Below are positions 17,566 to 29,063 of a stretch of 45,133 bases of DNA, piece by piece. Location of the stretch: positions 7,048 to 52,180 of the forward strand of contig DYIW01000002.1 in NCBI GenBank assembly GCA_020723465.1. The letters run 5' to 3'. The notes under the pieces were generated by a model. The model was not told the DNA's origin, searched no databases, and saw only the letters and a program-made list of their open reading frames with translations. How positions within the stretch are numbered: the first letter of the stretch is position 1; the number at the start of each line of letters is the position of its first letter. The DNA comes from Phycisphaera mikurensis. GTDB lineage: Bacteria; Planctomycetota; B15-G4; JADJEK01. The translations under genes and the position numbers were made by a program.

Positions 17566-19671
17566 ATGACCAGGAACCTGTACGTCACGATCAACGAGAC
17601 CCGCAGCGGCAAGAGCGCCATCTCCCTGGGGCTGATGGAGTTCATGGAAGGGACGATCCAGCGCGTCGGCTTCTTCCGGCCGATCGCGCGCATGCATGAG
17701 CGCGGCGCGGCCCTCGACGCGAACATCGACCTGATCCGCAGCCACTTCCGGCTCGAGGATCCGCCCGAGCTGATGTACGGCGTGTCGGCCAAGACCGCCG
17801 AGGAGATGGTCGCGCGCGGCCGCTTCGACGACCTGATCGAGACGATCATCGAGCGCTACAAGGCGTACGAGGAGCAGTGCGACTTCGTCCTCATCGAGGG
17901 CACGAACTACGAGGGCGTGACCTCGTGGTTCGAGTTCGACACCAATGCCATCATCGCCCGCAACCTGGGTGCGCCGGTGCTGATGATCTTCAAGGCCAAG
18001 GATCGCACGATCGACGAGATCGTCTCGTCGGCGGTCATGAGCAAGGAGCAGTTCGAACTGCGCGGCTGCGAGCTGAAGGCGGCCATGGTCAACATGGTCG
18101 ATCCCGACCGCCTGCGCGAGATCCGCACCACCCTGCAGGAGCGCATGTCCCGCGAGGGAATCGACCTCGTGGGCGTCTTCCCCGAGGAGAAGCTGCTCGC
18201 CTGCCCCACGGCCGCCGAGGTCATCACCGAACTCGGCGGCACGGTCGTCTACGGCGAGAAGTACCTGGACAACCTGGCCTCGGGCTTCGTCGTGGCGGCG
18301 ATGAAGCTGGACAACTGCCTGGAGCGCATCCCCGCGGGAGCGCTGGTGATCACACCCGGCGACCGCCAAGACATCATCGCAGGCCTGATGGCGGCGCAGA
18401 TCTCGACCACCATGCCGAACATCGCCGGCATCGTGCTCACCGGCGGCTTCCTGCCCACGCCGCCCATCGACCGGCTCATCAAGGGGCTGCGGTCGGTGCG
18501 CGTGCCCATCATCTCGGTGCAGGAGAACACCTTCGAGACGGCGATGGCTCTGAACCAGATCAACGCGGTGATCCGGCCGGCGAACCACCGCAAGATCGAC
18601 ACCGCACTGTCGCTGTTCGCGGCCAACGTCGACGCCGCGCGTTTGACGGCGGTGCTTGCGGTCGAGGCGCCGCAGGTGCTCACGCCCAAGCTCTTCCTGC
18701 ACAAGGTGGTGCACATGGCCGCCGCGAACAAGAAGCGCATCGTCCTGCCCGAGGCGCTGGAGGAGCGCATCCTGCGCGCCGTGGAGGTCCTGGAGCGCCG
18801 CGACGTGGTGGACGTGATCCTCCTGGGCGAGGAGGAGAAGATCCGCGCGCGCGCCGACGAGCTCAAGCTGCAGCTCGGCGACGCGCGCATCGTCAACCCG
18901 GCGGAGCAGCCGGACTTCGAGGACTACGTCGAGACCTACTTCGAGCTGCGCAAGCACAAGCAGATCACCAGGGACATCGCGCGCGACACCATGGTCGATC
19001 CGGTCTTCTACGGCACGATGATGGTCTACAAGGGCCACGCCGACGGCATGGTCTCCGGGTCGATCACGACCACGCGCGAGACGCTCCGGCCGGCCTTCGA
19101 GTTCATCAAGACCCGGCCGGGTATCTCGCTGGTCTCGAGCGTCTTCTTCATGTGCCTGGATGACCGTGTGCTCGTCTACGGCGACTGCGCGGTGAACCCC
19201 AATCCCACGGCCCAGGAGCTGGCCGAGATCGCCGTGTCCTCGGCCGACACCGCGCGCGCCTTCGGCATCGAGCCGGCGGTGGCCATGCTCTCCTATTCCA
19301 CCGGCAAGTCGGGCACGGGCAGCGACGTGGAGAAGGTGGCCGAGGCCACGCGCCTGGCGCAGAAGCTGCGCCCCGACCTGGCCATCGAGGGGCCGCTGCA
19401 GTACGACGCCGCCATCGACGCCGGCGTGGCCAAGACCAAGCTGCCGGGCAGCAAGGTGGCGGGCCACGCCACCGTGTTCATCTTCCCCGACCTCAACACC
19501 GGCAACAACACCTACAAGGCGGTGCAGCGCTCGGCGCACGCCATCGCCGTGGGGCCGGTGCTGCAGGGCCTGAAGAAGCCGGTGAACGACCTGAGCCGCG
19601 GCTGCACCGTGCCGGACATCGTCAACACGGTCGCGATCACCGCCATCCAGGCGCAGAGCGTCGGCGACTGA
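17566..19671 (+). CDS. pta: Phosphate acetyltransferase
   Basis: 701 residues, close to the long (E. coli-type) Pta. It interconverts acetyl-CoA and acetyl phosphate. The N-terminal third is a P-loop-like dethiobiotin-synthetase-type domain (LYVTINETRSGKSAISLGL, DFVLIEGTNYEG). A DRTGG-type middle domain follows (ITPGDRQDIIAGLM). The C-terminal PTA catalytic domain starts near residue 375 (KKRIVLPEALEERILRAVEVL) and includes DGMVSGSITTTRETLRPAF, LSYSTGKSGTGSDVEKV and VFIFPDLNTGNNTYKAVQR. The ATG at 17566 has AGGTGGAG at the right distance. ackA starts 21 nt after the stop, so the two form one operon for acetate production with ATP yield, or acetate activation in reverse. Confidence 0.97.
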   Translation: MTRNLYVTINETRSGKSAISLGLMEFMEGTIQRVGFFRPIARMHERGAALDANIDLIRSHFRLEDPPELMYGVSAKTAEEMVARGRFDDLIETIIERYKAYEEQCDFVLIEGTNYEGVTSWFEFDTNAIIARNLGAPVLMIFKAKDRTIDEIVSSAVMSKEQFELRGCELKAAMVNMVDPDRLREIRTTLQERMSREGIDLVGVFPEEKLLACPTAAEVITELGGTVVYGEKYLDNLASGFVVAAMKLDNCLERIPAGALVITPGDRQDIIAGLMAAQISTTMPNIAGIVLTGGFLPTPPIDRLIKGLRSVRVPIISVQENTFETAMALNQINAVIRPANHRKIDTALSLFAANVDAARLTAVLAVEAPQVLTPKLFLHKVVHMAAANKKRIVLPEALEERILRAVEVLERRDVVDVILLGEEEKIRARADELKLQLGDARIVNPAEQPDFEDYVETYFELRKHKQITRDIARDTMVDPVFYGTMMVYKGHADGMVSGSITTTRETLRPAFEFIKTRPGISLVSSVFFMCLDDRVLVYGDCAVNPNPTAQELAEIAVSSADTARAFGIEPAVAMLSYSTGKSGTGSDVEKVAEATRLAQKLRPDLAIEGPLQYDAAIDAGVAKTKLPGSKVAGHATVFIFPDLNTGNNTYKAVQRSAHAIAVGPVLQGLKKPVNDLSRGCTVPDIVNTVAITAIQAQSVGD

Positions 19672-19691
19672 GGCGCCGCAAGGAGAGAGCC

Positions 19692-20885
19692 GTGAAGATC
19701 CTCGTGCTCAACTCGGGCAGCTCTTCCATCAAGTACAAGTGCTGCGAGATGCCGGCGCACCGCGTCCTCGCCTCGGGCCTGTGCGAGAAGATCGGCGAGC
19801 CCGCGGGGCGCGTCACGCACCACGCCGGCGGCCGCGAGGAGGTGGTGGAGCAGGCCTTCCCGGACCACGCCGCGGCGCTGGAGAAGGTGCTCGCGCTCCT
19901 CACCGGCGCGGGCGGCGTGCTGCAGCGCAAGGAAGAGATCGACGGCGTCGGGCACCGGCTGGTGCACGGCGGCGAGCAGTTCTCCGGCTCGGTGATCGTG
20001 GATGACGCGGTGGTGGACGCGGTGCGGGCGAACATCCCGCTCGCCCCGCTGCACAACCCGCCCAACCTGCTCGGCCTGGAGGTGGCGCGCCGCCTCCTGC
20101 CCGGCGTGCCGCAGGTCGGCGTGTTCGACACCGCCTTCCACCAGGGCATGGAGCCGCGCGCCTACCTCTATGCGCTGCCTTACGAGCTGTATCGCGAGGA
20201 CCGCATCCGCCGCTACGGCTTCCACGGCACCTCCCACGCCTACGTGTCGCGGCGCGCCGCGCGCCTGCTCGGCCGGCGCGCCGAGGACGTGAACGTCATC
20301 ACCTGCCATCTCGGCAACGGCGCGAGCATGGCCGCGGTGCGGGGCGGCCGCTCGGTGGACACGAGCATGGGCTTCACGCCGCTCGAGGGGCTGGTCATGG
20401 GCACGCGGCCCGGCGACTTCGACCCGGCGGTCATCCTCTACCTGCTGAAGGACCGCGCCATGAGCGCGGACGACGTCAACCGCCTGCTCAACAAGCAGAG
20501 CGGGCTGCTCGGCCTCTCGGGCCGGACCAACGACATGCGCGAGATCGAGGCGGGCGCGCGCAACGGGGACGAGCGGGCGGCGCTGGCGCTGGAGGTGTAC
20601 TGCTACCGGGTGAAGAAGTACATCGGTGCGATGACGGCCGTGCTCGGGCGCGCCCACGCCCTGGTGTTCACCGCGGGCGTGGGGGAGAACTCGCCAACCG
20701 TGCGCAGCAAGAGCCTCGCGGGGCTCGAGGACATGGGCTACGCGCTCGACGCCGCCAAGAACGCCGCGGCGCGCGGGACGGAGGCCGACATCTCCGCGGC
20801 CGCGTCGCGGGCGCGCATCCTGGTGATCCCCACGGACGAGGAGATCGCGATCGCCGAGGAGACCTACGCCCTCATCTCCGGCTGA
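19692..20885 (+). CDS. ackA: Acetate kinase
   Basis: 397 residues, normal for the family. It converts acetyl phosphate and ADP to acetate and ATP. It carries the expected signatures: MKILVLNSGSSSIKYK at the N-terminus, GHRLVHGGEQF, VFDTAFHQGM, YGFHGTSHAYVSRRAA, CHLGNGASMAAVRGGRSVDTS, TRPGDFDP and FTAGVGENSP. The ribosome site AAGGAGAG precedes the ATG. It follows pta by 21 nt. The rest of the route (acetyl-CoA source) is outside the window. Confidence 0.97.
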   Translation: MKILVLNSGSSSIKYKCCEMPAHRVLASGLCEKIGEPAGRVTHHAGGREEVVEQAFPDHAAALEKVLALLTGAGGVLQRKEEIDGVGHRLVHGGEQFSGSVIVDDAVVDAVRANIPLAPLHNPPNLLGLEVARRLLPGVPQVGVFDTAFHQGMEPRAYLYALPYELYREDRIRRYGFHGTSHAYVSRRAARLLGRRAEDVNVITCHLGNGASMAAVRGGRSVDTSMGFTPLEGLVMGTRPGDFDPAVILYLLKDRAMSADDVNRLLNKQSGLLGLSGRTNDMREIEAGARNGDERAALALEVYCYRVKKYIGAMTAVLGRAHALVFTAGVGENSPTVRSKSLAGLEDMGYALDAAKNAAARGTEADISAAASRARILVIPTDEEIAIAEETYALISG

Positions 20886-20979
20886 GCGCGGTGATGCGTG
20901 CCCTGGCCCGGCCTCCCCGGGTACGATCTCGCCGGCGGGAACTCCCCCGTCGCAGGCGAGATTGGCGAGGTGCACGAAC

Positions 20980-21876
20980 ATGACGGTCGATCGACGAGAC
21001 TTCCTGCACGCGGCGGGCCTGGTGGGCGCGGCGGCCGCGCTCGGCAGCGCCGCTCTCGGCGCGCGCGAGGCGAACGCCGCCGAAGAGGAGGAGCCGGCCG
21101 TGCTCAACCTCTCCAGCCAGGAGGGGCGCATCCCGGGCGAGGCGCTGGCCGAGAGGGTCGAGCGCATGGCTGAGTGGGGCTTCAACGGGCTCGAACCGCA
21201 CGGCGGCGGTCTGCCCGGCCGCGTGGCCGAGATCCAGCAGGCCCTGCAAGGCAGCGGCGTGAGCGTGAGCGCCGTGTGCGCGGGCTACAGCGGCTGCCTC
21301 ATCTCGCACGAGGAGACCGAGCGCCGGCTGGCCGTGGACACCTTGAAGGAGCTGCTCGCGGCCGCGGGGGAGCTTCGTTCCACCGGCGTCATCGTCGTTC
21401 CCGCCTTCCACGGGCAGACCGAGCTGGACTGCCAGGAGGCGCGGACGATCCTGGTGGACCTGCTGCAGGAGCTGGGCGCGCACGCGCTCCAGGTGAAATC
21501 GCGCGTCCTGCTCGAGCCGCTCAACCGCGGCGAGTGCTACTTCCTGCGGCTCGTGGCCGACGCGGCCGCCATCGCGCGCGACGCGGGCTCGGAGGGCGTG
21601 GCGGTGATGGGCGACTTCTATCACATGAACATCGAGGAGACGAGCGACCGCGGCGCCTTCCTCTCCGCCGGCCCGCGCCTGCACCACGTGCATCTCGCTT
21701 CGCGGCGGCGCGTGCTGCCGGGGCAGGACGAGCGCAGCTTCGTGGACGGCTTCCGCGGCCTGAAGGAGGTCGGCTATCGCGACTTCCTCAGCCTGGAGTG
21801 CGGCTGCGACGGCGATCCGCTGGTCGAGATTCCCAAGTCGGTCGCGTTCCTGCGCGCGCAGTGGGCAGAGGCGTAG
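20980..21876 (+). CDS. TAT-exported TIM-barrel protein (xylose isomerase-like sugar phosphate isomerase/epimerase fold)
   Basis: 298 residues. The ATG at 20980 begins a twin-arginine signal (VDRRDFLHAAGLVGAAAALGSAALG), so the folded, possibly metal-loaded protein is exported. The mature part has the AP-endonuclease-2/xylose-isomerase TIM-barrel pattern: MAEWGFNGLEPHG, VVPAFHG, VLLEPLNRGECYFL with the metal-binding Glu, VMGDFYHMNIEE, LHHVHLAS and DFLSLECGC. Planctomycetes carry many such exported sugar isomerase/epimerase-like proteins of unknown substrate. The M24 peptidase gene follows after 4 nt, so the two are translationally close and probably co-expressed. Confidence 0.85.
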   Translation: MTVDRRDFLHAAGLVGAAAALGSAALGAREANAAEEEEPAVLNLSSQEGRIPGEALAERVERMAEWGFNGLEPHGGGLPGRVAEIQQALQGSGVSVSAVCAGYSGCLISHEETERRLAVDTLKELLAAAGELRSTGVIVVPAFHGQTELDCQEARTILVDLLQELGAHALQVKSRVLLEPLNRGECYFLRLVADAAAIARDAGSEGVAVMGDFYHMNIEETSDRGAFLSAGPRLHHVHLASRRRVLPGQDERSFVDGFRGLKEVGYRDFLSLECGCDGDPLVEIPKSVAFLRAQWAEA

Positions 21877-21880
21877 CGCG

Positions 21881-23059
21881 ATGCTGGTCAAGGAGAAGGT
21901 CGAGCAGGCGGTCGCGTTGCTCCAGGAGCAGGGCGTCGACTGCTGGCTCACGTTCACGCGCGAGAGCCAGATCAACGGCGATCCCACCCTGCCCTTCCTG
22001 CTCGACGGGGACGTGACCTGGCACACCGCGCTCATCGTCACGGCGTCGGGCGACACGCGCGCCATTGCCGGCCGCTACGACGTGAAGGCGATCGAGGACA
22101 CGGGCGCCTACCGGCAGGTGGTGGGCTACGTGCAGGGCATTCGCGAGCCGCTGCTCGCGGCGCTGCGCGAGATCGACCCGAAGACCATCGCGGTCAACTT
22201 CTCGCAGGACAGCGAGGTGTGCGACGGCCTGACGCACGGCATGTACCTGATTCTGTGGGACATGCTCGCCGAGATCGGCTGCGCCGAGCGCATGGTCTCG
22301 GCGGAGCGGATCGTGGCGGCGCTCAGGCAGCGGAAGACCGCGGCCGAGATCGAGGCGATCCGCGGCGCGGTGCGCGCCGCCGAGACCATCTTCGACGAGG
22401 CCGCGGCCTTCATCCAGCCGGGCCGGACCGAACGCGAGATCGCTCGCTTCATGCAGGACCAGGCCAGGAAGGCGGGCCTCGCTCTCGCCTGGGAGGAGCG
22501 CACCTGCCCCTCGGTGTTCACCGGGCCGGACACGGCCGGCGCGCACTACCTGCCCACGGAGCGCGCCGTGGCGCGCGGCCACATCGTCAACATGGACTTC
22601 GGGGTCAAGGCCGGCGGCTACTGCTCGGACCTGCAGCGCACCTACTACGTGCTCGAGGAGGGGGCAAGCTCCGCGCCCGATGAGGTGTGGCGGGGTTTCG
22701 ACGCCGTGGTCGAGGCCATCGACCGGGCGCGCCGCGTTCTCAAGCCGGGCGCGCTGGGGCACGAAGTGGACGCAGTCGCTCGGCGGCACGTGGTGGAGTG
22801 CGGCTTCGAGGAGTTCCCGCACGCGCTCGGCCATCAGGTCGGCCGCTTCTCGCACGACGGCTTCGCGCTGCTCGGGCCGCAGTGGGAGAAGTACGGGCGG
22901 AAGCCCTTCGCGCCGGTCGAGCCGGGCATGGTCTTCACGCTCGAGCCGCGCGTCACCGTGCCGGGCCGCGGCATCGCCACCATTGAGGAGATGGTGCTCG
23001 TCGGGCAGGGAGGAAGCCAGTATCTCTCGACGCCCCAGATGGAGCTGGTGCTGATCTGA
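21881..23059 (+). CDS. M24-family Xaa-Pro aminopeptidase-like protein
   Basis: 392 residues. The N-terminal creatinase-like domain (about 1-150; VDCWLTFTRESQINGDP) is followed by a pita-bread M24 domain. The dimetal residues are recognisable: VNMDFGVKAGGYCSDLQRTYYV (two Asp), FPHALGHQVGRFSHDG (His), GMVFTLEPRV (Glu) and IATIEEMVLV (Glu). Enzymes of this family cut X-Pro bonds or act on creatine-like C-N bonds; which one applies here is not clear. There is no signal peptide, so it is cytoplasmic. It follows the TIM-barrel gene by 4 nt. A long G-run tract comes directly after the stop. Confidence 0.9.
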   Translation: MLVKEKVEQAVALLQEQGVDCWLTFTRESQINGDPTLPFLLDGDVTWHTALIVTASGDTRAIAGRYDVKAIEDTGAYRQVVGYVQGIREPLLAALREIDPKTIAVNFSQDSEVCDGLTHGMYLILWDMLAEIGCAERMVSAERIVAALRQRKTAAEIEAIRGAVRAAETIFDEAAAFIQPGRTEREIARFMQDQARKAGLALAWEERTCPSVFTGPDTAGAHYLPTERAVARGHIVNMDFGVKAGGYCSDLQRTYYVLEEGASSAPDEVWRGFDAVVEAIDRARRVLKPGALGHEVDAVARRHVVECGFEEFPHALGHQVGRFSHDGFALLGPQWEKYGRKPFAPVEPGMVFTLEPRVTVPGRGIATIEEMVLVGQGGSQYLSTPQMELVLI

Positions 23060-23065
23060 GAGGAA

Positions 23066-23087
23066 GGGAGGGGAGGGAGGGGAGGGG
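23066..23087 (+). other. G-quadruplex-type tract after the M24 gene
   Basis: Five runs of three or four G separated by single A (GGG, GGGG, GGG, GGGG, GGGG) begin 6 nt after the stop codon, on the coding strand. A four-run version with 1-nt loops is the most stable class of G-quadruplex motif. In RNA it could pause polymerase or protect the 3' end; this is an inference. Confidence 0.6.
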
Positions 23088-23716
23088 ATGTGAGCGGAGC
23101 GATCGGGGCCGTTTCCCATGGCCTCCGGGGCCAGATCGCGACTCCCGGTGCACGGCGTCCGCGACGAACGAGCAGGGCCTCGTCGCAGCGAAGGCGGTGC
23201 TGGAGGTTCAGCGGCATGAGGTACGCCGGGCGTGAAACAGCAACGTCGTCGCTGCTGGCTCCTTCGCCAGGGAAACGCCCCTCCGCTCCCCCCGGGCCCC
23301 GTCTCCGTGCTCGCGGTCGAGGCTGGGCCGTCTCGTCTGCAACACACGTGCGGTTGGCGGTCGCGGGCAAGAGCCCGCTCCCGGCCCAGAATGAATGCGC
23401 GGCGGCGCGGCCGTTTCCAAGCAGACCGTCGAAGAAGTGCTCCGTCGCCGAGGCGCCGCCGCAGGCAGGATGACTTGTTCGACGGGCTGCGAAACCACGC
23501 AATCGCCGCTCCGCTAGTGCACCGCGCCGTCCCGATACTCGCAGTCAAGGCGGGCCGCTTCGGTACCACTGGCTGGCGGAAGGCGGTCGCGGGCGGCAGG
23601 AGAGCCCGCCCCGGTCCGAGAATGGTGCACCGTGCGAAGCCGCGCAGGGCGGAGCGGGCGCGGCCGCCTTTTCCCACCAGGGAAAGGCCACTTCGGTCCG
23701 CGGACCGGACGCGCGT
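23088..23716. repeat. Non-coding region with degenerate direct repeats
   Basis: About 630 bases with no supported gene. Two related segments, roughly 23299-23420 and 23527-23680, share an order of blocks: CCGTC.CCG..CTCGC, a GGGCCG block, then GGCGGTCGCGGGC...AGCCCGC, then GAATG, and finally GCGCGGCCG plus a TTTCC block. Each copy contains a hairpin GCGGGC/GCCCGC, and the second ends with CTTTTCCC-ACCA-GGGAAAG. They look like decayed copies of a REP-like or palindromic intergenic element. Open frames across it have no homology-like features. Confidence 0.5.
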
Positions 23717-24226
23717 TCAGTGGCGATCAAGGACGGGAAGGGATGGACTGCGCCTGCGAGTCCTCTCGGGATACGGACGATGGAGGGCGCGCCAACTTGC
23801 CCATCCGAGACCGACAAATGCGCCTGCGACCGCCTGAGCGGCAGAGTAGATCTCGACATCGAATCCGGAGAGAGCATATAGCGTACCGCCCGAGAGAAGA
23901 CACCCTGCTCCCGGAAACACGGCCCACGCGGCTCTTGACGAACGGAGTCTTCTGTGGAGGCGTTCGAGAGCCAGAGCAGAGAGAATGGTCAAGGGCGCGG
24001 TAATGGTCACGAGGTTTGCACACATCACCTGTGCGGATCCGCCAAGCGCTTGGCTGGCCCGGATATTGGTTGTCAATCGGATCAGCCCGAACGATGTGAG
24101 CACCGACATCGCCCACCCGAGCGGGAGCGAGAGAACCGTCAGACAGCCGAAGAGGTACTCGATGTCGTATCGACGTCTTCTGCGCCGCCTCGGAGGCCAG
24201 GCAGGTGTGCCGTTCGTTGCTGCCAT
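23717..24226 (-). CDS. Small membrane protein of unknown function
   Basis: 169 residues with four probable membrane helices: YLFGCLTVLSLPLGWAMSVL, VTITAPLTILSALAL, VFPGAGCLLSGGTLYAL and AVAGAFVGLGWASW. The N-terminus is Arg-rich (PPRRRRRRRYD) and the C-terminus is basic, so both ends are probably cytoplasmic. No family is recognised. Its ATG overlaps the stop codon of the damaged toxin gene (TAATG), which suggests translational coupling or is a by-product of the deletion that truncated that gene. Base composition is slightly lower in GC than the neighbours, so this small region may be transferred DNA. The hydrophobic pattern makes it likely real, but only moderately so. Confidence 0.5.
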   Translation of the reverse strand: MAATNGTPAWPPRRRRRRRYDIEYLFGCLTVLSLPLGWAMSVLTSFGLIRLTTNIRASQALGGSAQVMCANLVTITAPLTILSALALERLHRRLRSSRAAWAVFPGAGCLLSGGTLYALSGFDVEIYSAAQAVAGAFVGLGWASWRALHRPYPERTRRRSPSLPVLDRH

Positions 24227-24732
24227 TACGGTATGGCTACTTGAGGCTCAAGTCGTGACGGGAGGTGAGGACTTACCGCAGTACACCAGGCGGGCCTGGG
24301 ATAGTTGATAGGCGAGGGCCACCGCGCGAAGACACGCGGTGTGACCAGGATCTCGTGAACCGTGTCCACCTGGATGGCGCCAGCGGCCAGCGTCATCGTC
24401 ACGGGCGGCTCGACCGTACCCAGCGGATCGGCAACCAGGTCGACGATCACCGCTTCCCGAGCGTCGGACACTCGGATCCGCTGAAAGGAGGCCGCACCGT
24501 GCAACATCTCGACCTCGAGGCGCTCGCCCTCGAGCTGATCGACGACGAGCTGCCGAAGCTGATCCAGCCGCTCGCGCCCGTGCCAGAAGAGATCGAGGTC
24601 GCGAGTGGTGCGGTGCATGAGATGGAAGCCGCAGAGCGCGCCGCCGCCGCTCAGCGTCCAGGCGGGCTCGATGCCGGACAGAACGGCGAGGATCCGGCGC
24701 TGCAGCGGAGAGAGTCCTCCCTCAGGCGGCAC
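24226..24732 (-). pseudogene. Truncated AbiEii/AbiGii-type nucleotidyltransferase toxin
   Basis: 168 codons from a GTG at 24732 that overlaps the upstream gene by 11 nt. Residues about 1-127 match the nucleotidyltransferase domain of AbiEii-like toxins (LSGGGALCGFHLMHRTTRDLDLFW, then EAVIVDLVADP and IQVDTVHEILV). Full-length members continue with a helical segment that usually begins NKLCALL. Here the homology stops at about 24352 and is replaced by about 40 unrelated residues (TPRVFARWPSPINYPRP...). The C-terminal half is therefore missing, probably through deletion or recombination, and the toxin is likely inactive. Type IV toxin-antitoxin systems block phage or plasmids by modifying tRNA or other targets. 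Confidence 0.6.
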
Positions 24733-25024
24733 GATCGTCTTTCCAGACTTCCAGGAGCCAGCTCCAGAAGGCGCGCGTGTTGCCGAGGTACCGCTGCACG
24801 TCGGTCCAGAGATCGCGGATCTCTTCGAGCGAGACGAACTCGAACACGTCGTCGGGCTTGGCCTGACGCATGAGCTTGCCGACCAAGTACGCGCGCTTGA
24901 CCTGATCGCCCTCCCTGAGCAGCGCCCGGAACTGGTCCAGCGTCAGGTCGACGTCCCAGAGAAAGTAGGGCCGACCACGGGAGTCGGTCAGTTTCTCGGG
25001 AGGAGTCGGATTCCGGATGCTCAT
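24722..25024 (-). CDS. Small partner protein of the AbiEii-type toxin
   Basis: 100 residues from an ATG at 25024. It begins MSIRNPTPPEKLTDSRGRP and has the recognisable stretch FLWDVDLTLDQFRALLREGD, RAYLVGKLMRQAKPDDVFEF and VQRYLGNTRAFWSWLLEVW. To my knowledge such roughly 100-residue proteins often lie directly upstream of AbiEii/AbiGii-like nucleotidyltransferases, which fits here: its stop overlaps the toxin start by 11 nt. It may be the antitoxin or an accessory factor; biochemical function is not established from sequence. No DNA-binding motif is obvious. The gene appears intact although its partner is truncated. Confidence 0.75.
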   Translation of the reverse strand: MSIRNPTPPEKLTDSRGRPYFLWDVDLTLDQFRALLREGDQVKRAYLVGKLMRQAKPDDVFEFVSLEEIRDLWTDVQRYLGNTRAFWSWLLEVWKDDRAA

Positions 25025-25092
25025 GCACGGATCGTACCTCCCCAGTGAACGAGCAGCAATTCGGGGTCTTCGCGAGCGGGCGCGGCGCGCGG

Positions 25093-27390
<2,298 letters not shown>

Positions 27391-27494
27391 GGTCCTGTGA
27401 TAGCCGCCGTGCGCACGAGGGAAGAGAGGACGCGCCGCTCCGTACAATGCTGTGGCGGCAACACACGCCGCGACTGCATTCGAGGAGGAAGTAA

Positions 27495-29033
27495 GTGAGT
27501 CTCCGTCAACCGCTGCTCCTGTTCCTCTTGGCCGTTGCCTTGACGCCCGTGGCGGCCGCGGCCGGCGGCGAGATCGCGCGGGCCGACGACCCGAAGGCCG
27601 AAGTGTTCATCTCCGACCTCTGCGGCGGGCAGGACGACGGCGCTCCTCCCGCGCGGTGCCTCGGCAAGCTCGTGCTCCTCACCGACCTCGACTCCCGCGA
27701 CCCCTATCGCGCGATCGTCGACCTGCTCGAACAGGAGAAGGAGGTCGCCGCCACCATCCCCTACCCCGAGGGGCGGATCGGCGAGGCGCGGCCGGCGCTC
27801 CTCGAGCACCTGCCCGAGTTCGTCATCGTGGCGACACGGCCGGAGCGAATCGACGTGAACCTGCACCTCGACCTGCTGGAGATGGCGGCTGGGCTGGATC
27901 GCGACCCGTTCGTCGACTTCGCCTTCGGCTACGTCACCGGGGCCACGCCCCAGGAGGCGGTCGCCTTCGTCGAGCGGTTCCTCGAGGCCGGCAAAGGAAG
28001 GAAGCTGCCCGCGACCGAGCTGGAGTTCGGGCCGGCCAACGACGGCAAGGGCAGCTACGGCGGCCCGGCGGGACACGCGGTGGCGAAGGGGTGGAAGCGC
28101 TCGTTCGCCTACCACGTGCCGGTGGAGGACATGCTCGAGCGCCGCGCGCAGCTCCACGGGATGGGGATGCTCCGGGCCAGCGGGCACGGCCTGCCGGACG
28201 GCGTCGTGGACGGGATCAAGGGCGCCGACCTGCGGCGCCTCAAGATCGACCTCTCCCCGGCGATCTACTTCAGCGGTCCGTGCTACTGCGGCGTCACGAG
28301 CGCCTTCTACCAGTGGCAGGACGGCGCCTTCCGCCGGCGGCAGGTCGACCCGATGGAGTCGTTCTGCCTGGCGGCGATCGCGTCCGGAGTCACGGCGCTG
28401 TTCGCCGGCCTCGATCCGGACCGCGGCGAGACCACGTCGCAGGAGCTGGAGCACCTCTGGATCCACGGCGACGCGCTCGGGCACGCGGCGAAGGAGACGT
28501 ATGACGGCGTCATCGTGGCGCTGCGCCTGCCGAAGCTCGAGCTCTACCGCTACCAGGACGGGCAGGGACGCCCGTACCGGAACCTTTCGGTGCAGATGAT
28601 CGGGGCGGGAGCGGCCCGGGCGCTGTTCGGCGACCCGACGTTCGTGCCGTGGCCGCCCGCGGCGCCGCCGGCGTTCCCCGTGAGGATGAAGGACAAGAAG
28701 TCCTCACTGGAGCTGACGTGGGCCTCCCGCGCCGGGCCCACGGACTACTGGTCCGCGAACGACGTGTATCACTGCGACGGCGGCTGGACCCATCGGATCC
28801 AGTTCCGGGAGGAGATCCCGCCCGACACGGCGGCGGCCCTGAAGTCGTTCGCCGTCGCCGCGCTCACGGCGGAGGACGAGCCGCTCGAGGGCCTTTTCCC
28901 CACTGCTATGATCGAGCGCTGGGGCGGCAGGGCGTTTCTGCACGTCTACCTGGTGTTCCCGCCGGCCGGCCAGCAGAACGTCTTCTTCGTTCACCGCGAC
29001 TTCGAGGCGCGCTTCTCCTTCGGGAAGAGTTGA
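27495..29033 (+). CDS. Secreted caspase-fold-like protein (possible clan CD peptidase)
   Basis: 512 residues from a GTG at 27495 that has GAGGAGG 7 nt upstream and starts a signal peptide ([19 protein letters not shown]). No family is named with certainty. Two blocks resemble the clan CD (caspase/gingipain) catalytic pair: a His block [16 protein letters not shown] and, about 30 residues later, a hydrophobic strand ending in Cys ([14 protein letters not shown]). A further block [20 protein letters not shown] looks like the helix-strand that follows in gingipain-like enzymes. The N-terminal half (about 60-200) fits an alpha/beta domain. The C-terminal part ([13 protein letters not shown] onward) is of unknown type. 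If active it would be an exported cysteine peptidase. It is divergent from copA. Confidence 0.65.
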   Translation: MSLRQPLLLFLLAVALTPVAAAAGGEIARADDPKAEVFISDLCGGQDDGAPPARCLGKLVLLTDLDSRDPYRAIVDLLEQEKEVAATIPYPEGRIGEARPALLEHLPEFVIVATRPERIDVNLHLDLLEMAAGLDRDPFVDFAFGYVTGATPQEAVAFVERFLEAGKGRKLPATELEFGPANDGKGSYGGPAGHAVAKGWKRSFAYHVPVEDMLERRAQLHGMGMLRASGHGLPDGVVDGIKGADLRRLKIDLSPAIYFSGPCYCGVTSAFYQWQDGAFRRRQVDPMESFCLAAIASGVTALFAGLDPDRGETTSQELEHLWIHGDALGHAAKETYDGVIVALRLPKLELYRYQDGQGRPYRNLSVQMIGAGAARALFGDPTFVPWPPAAPPAFPVRMKDKKSSLELTWASRAGPTDYWSANDVYHCDGGWTHRIQFREEIPPDTAAALKSFAVAALTAEDEPLEGLFPTAMIERWGGRAFLHVYLVFPPAGQQNVFFVHRDFEARFSFGKS

Positions 29034-29063
29034 CGCGCGGGCCGCCGGAGACGACGAGAGCCC

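Noticed and set aside
17398..19539. 713-codon minus-strand frame opposite pta
   Set aside because: Shadow of the pta coding sequence.
23088..24003. Plus-strand open frames in the gene-free stretch
   Set aside because: Arg/Pro-rich, no ribosome site, overlap repeats; not credible proteins.
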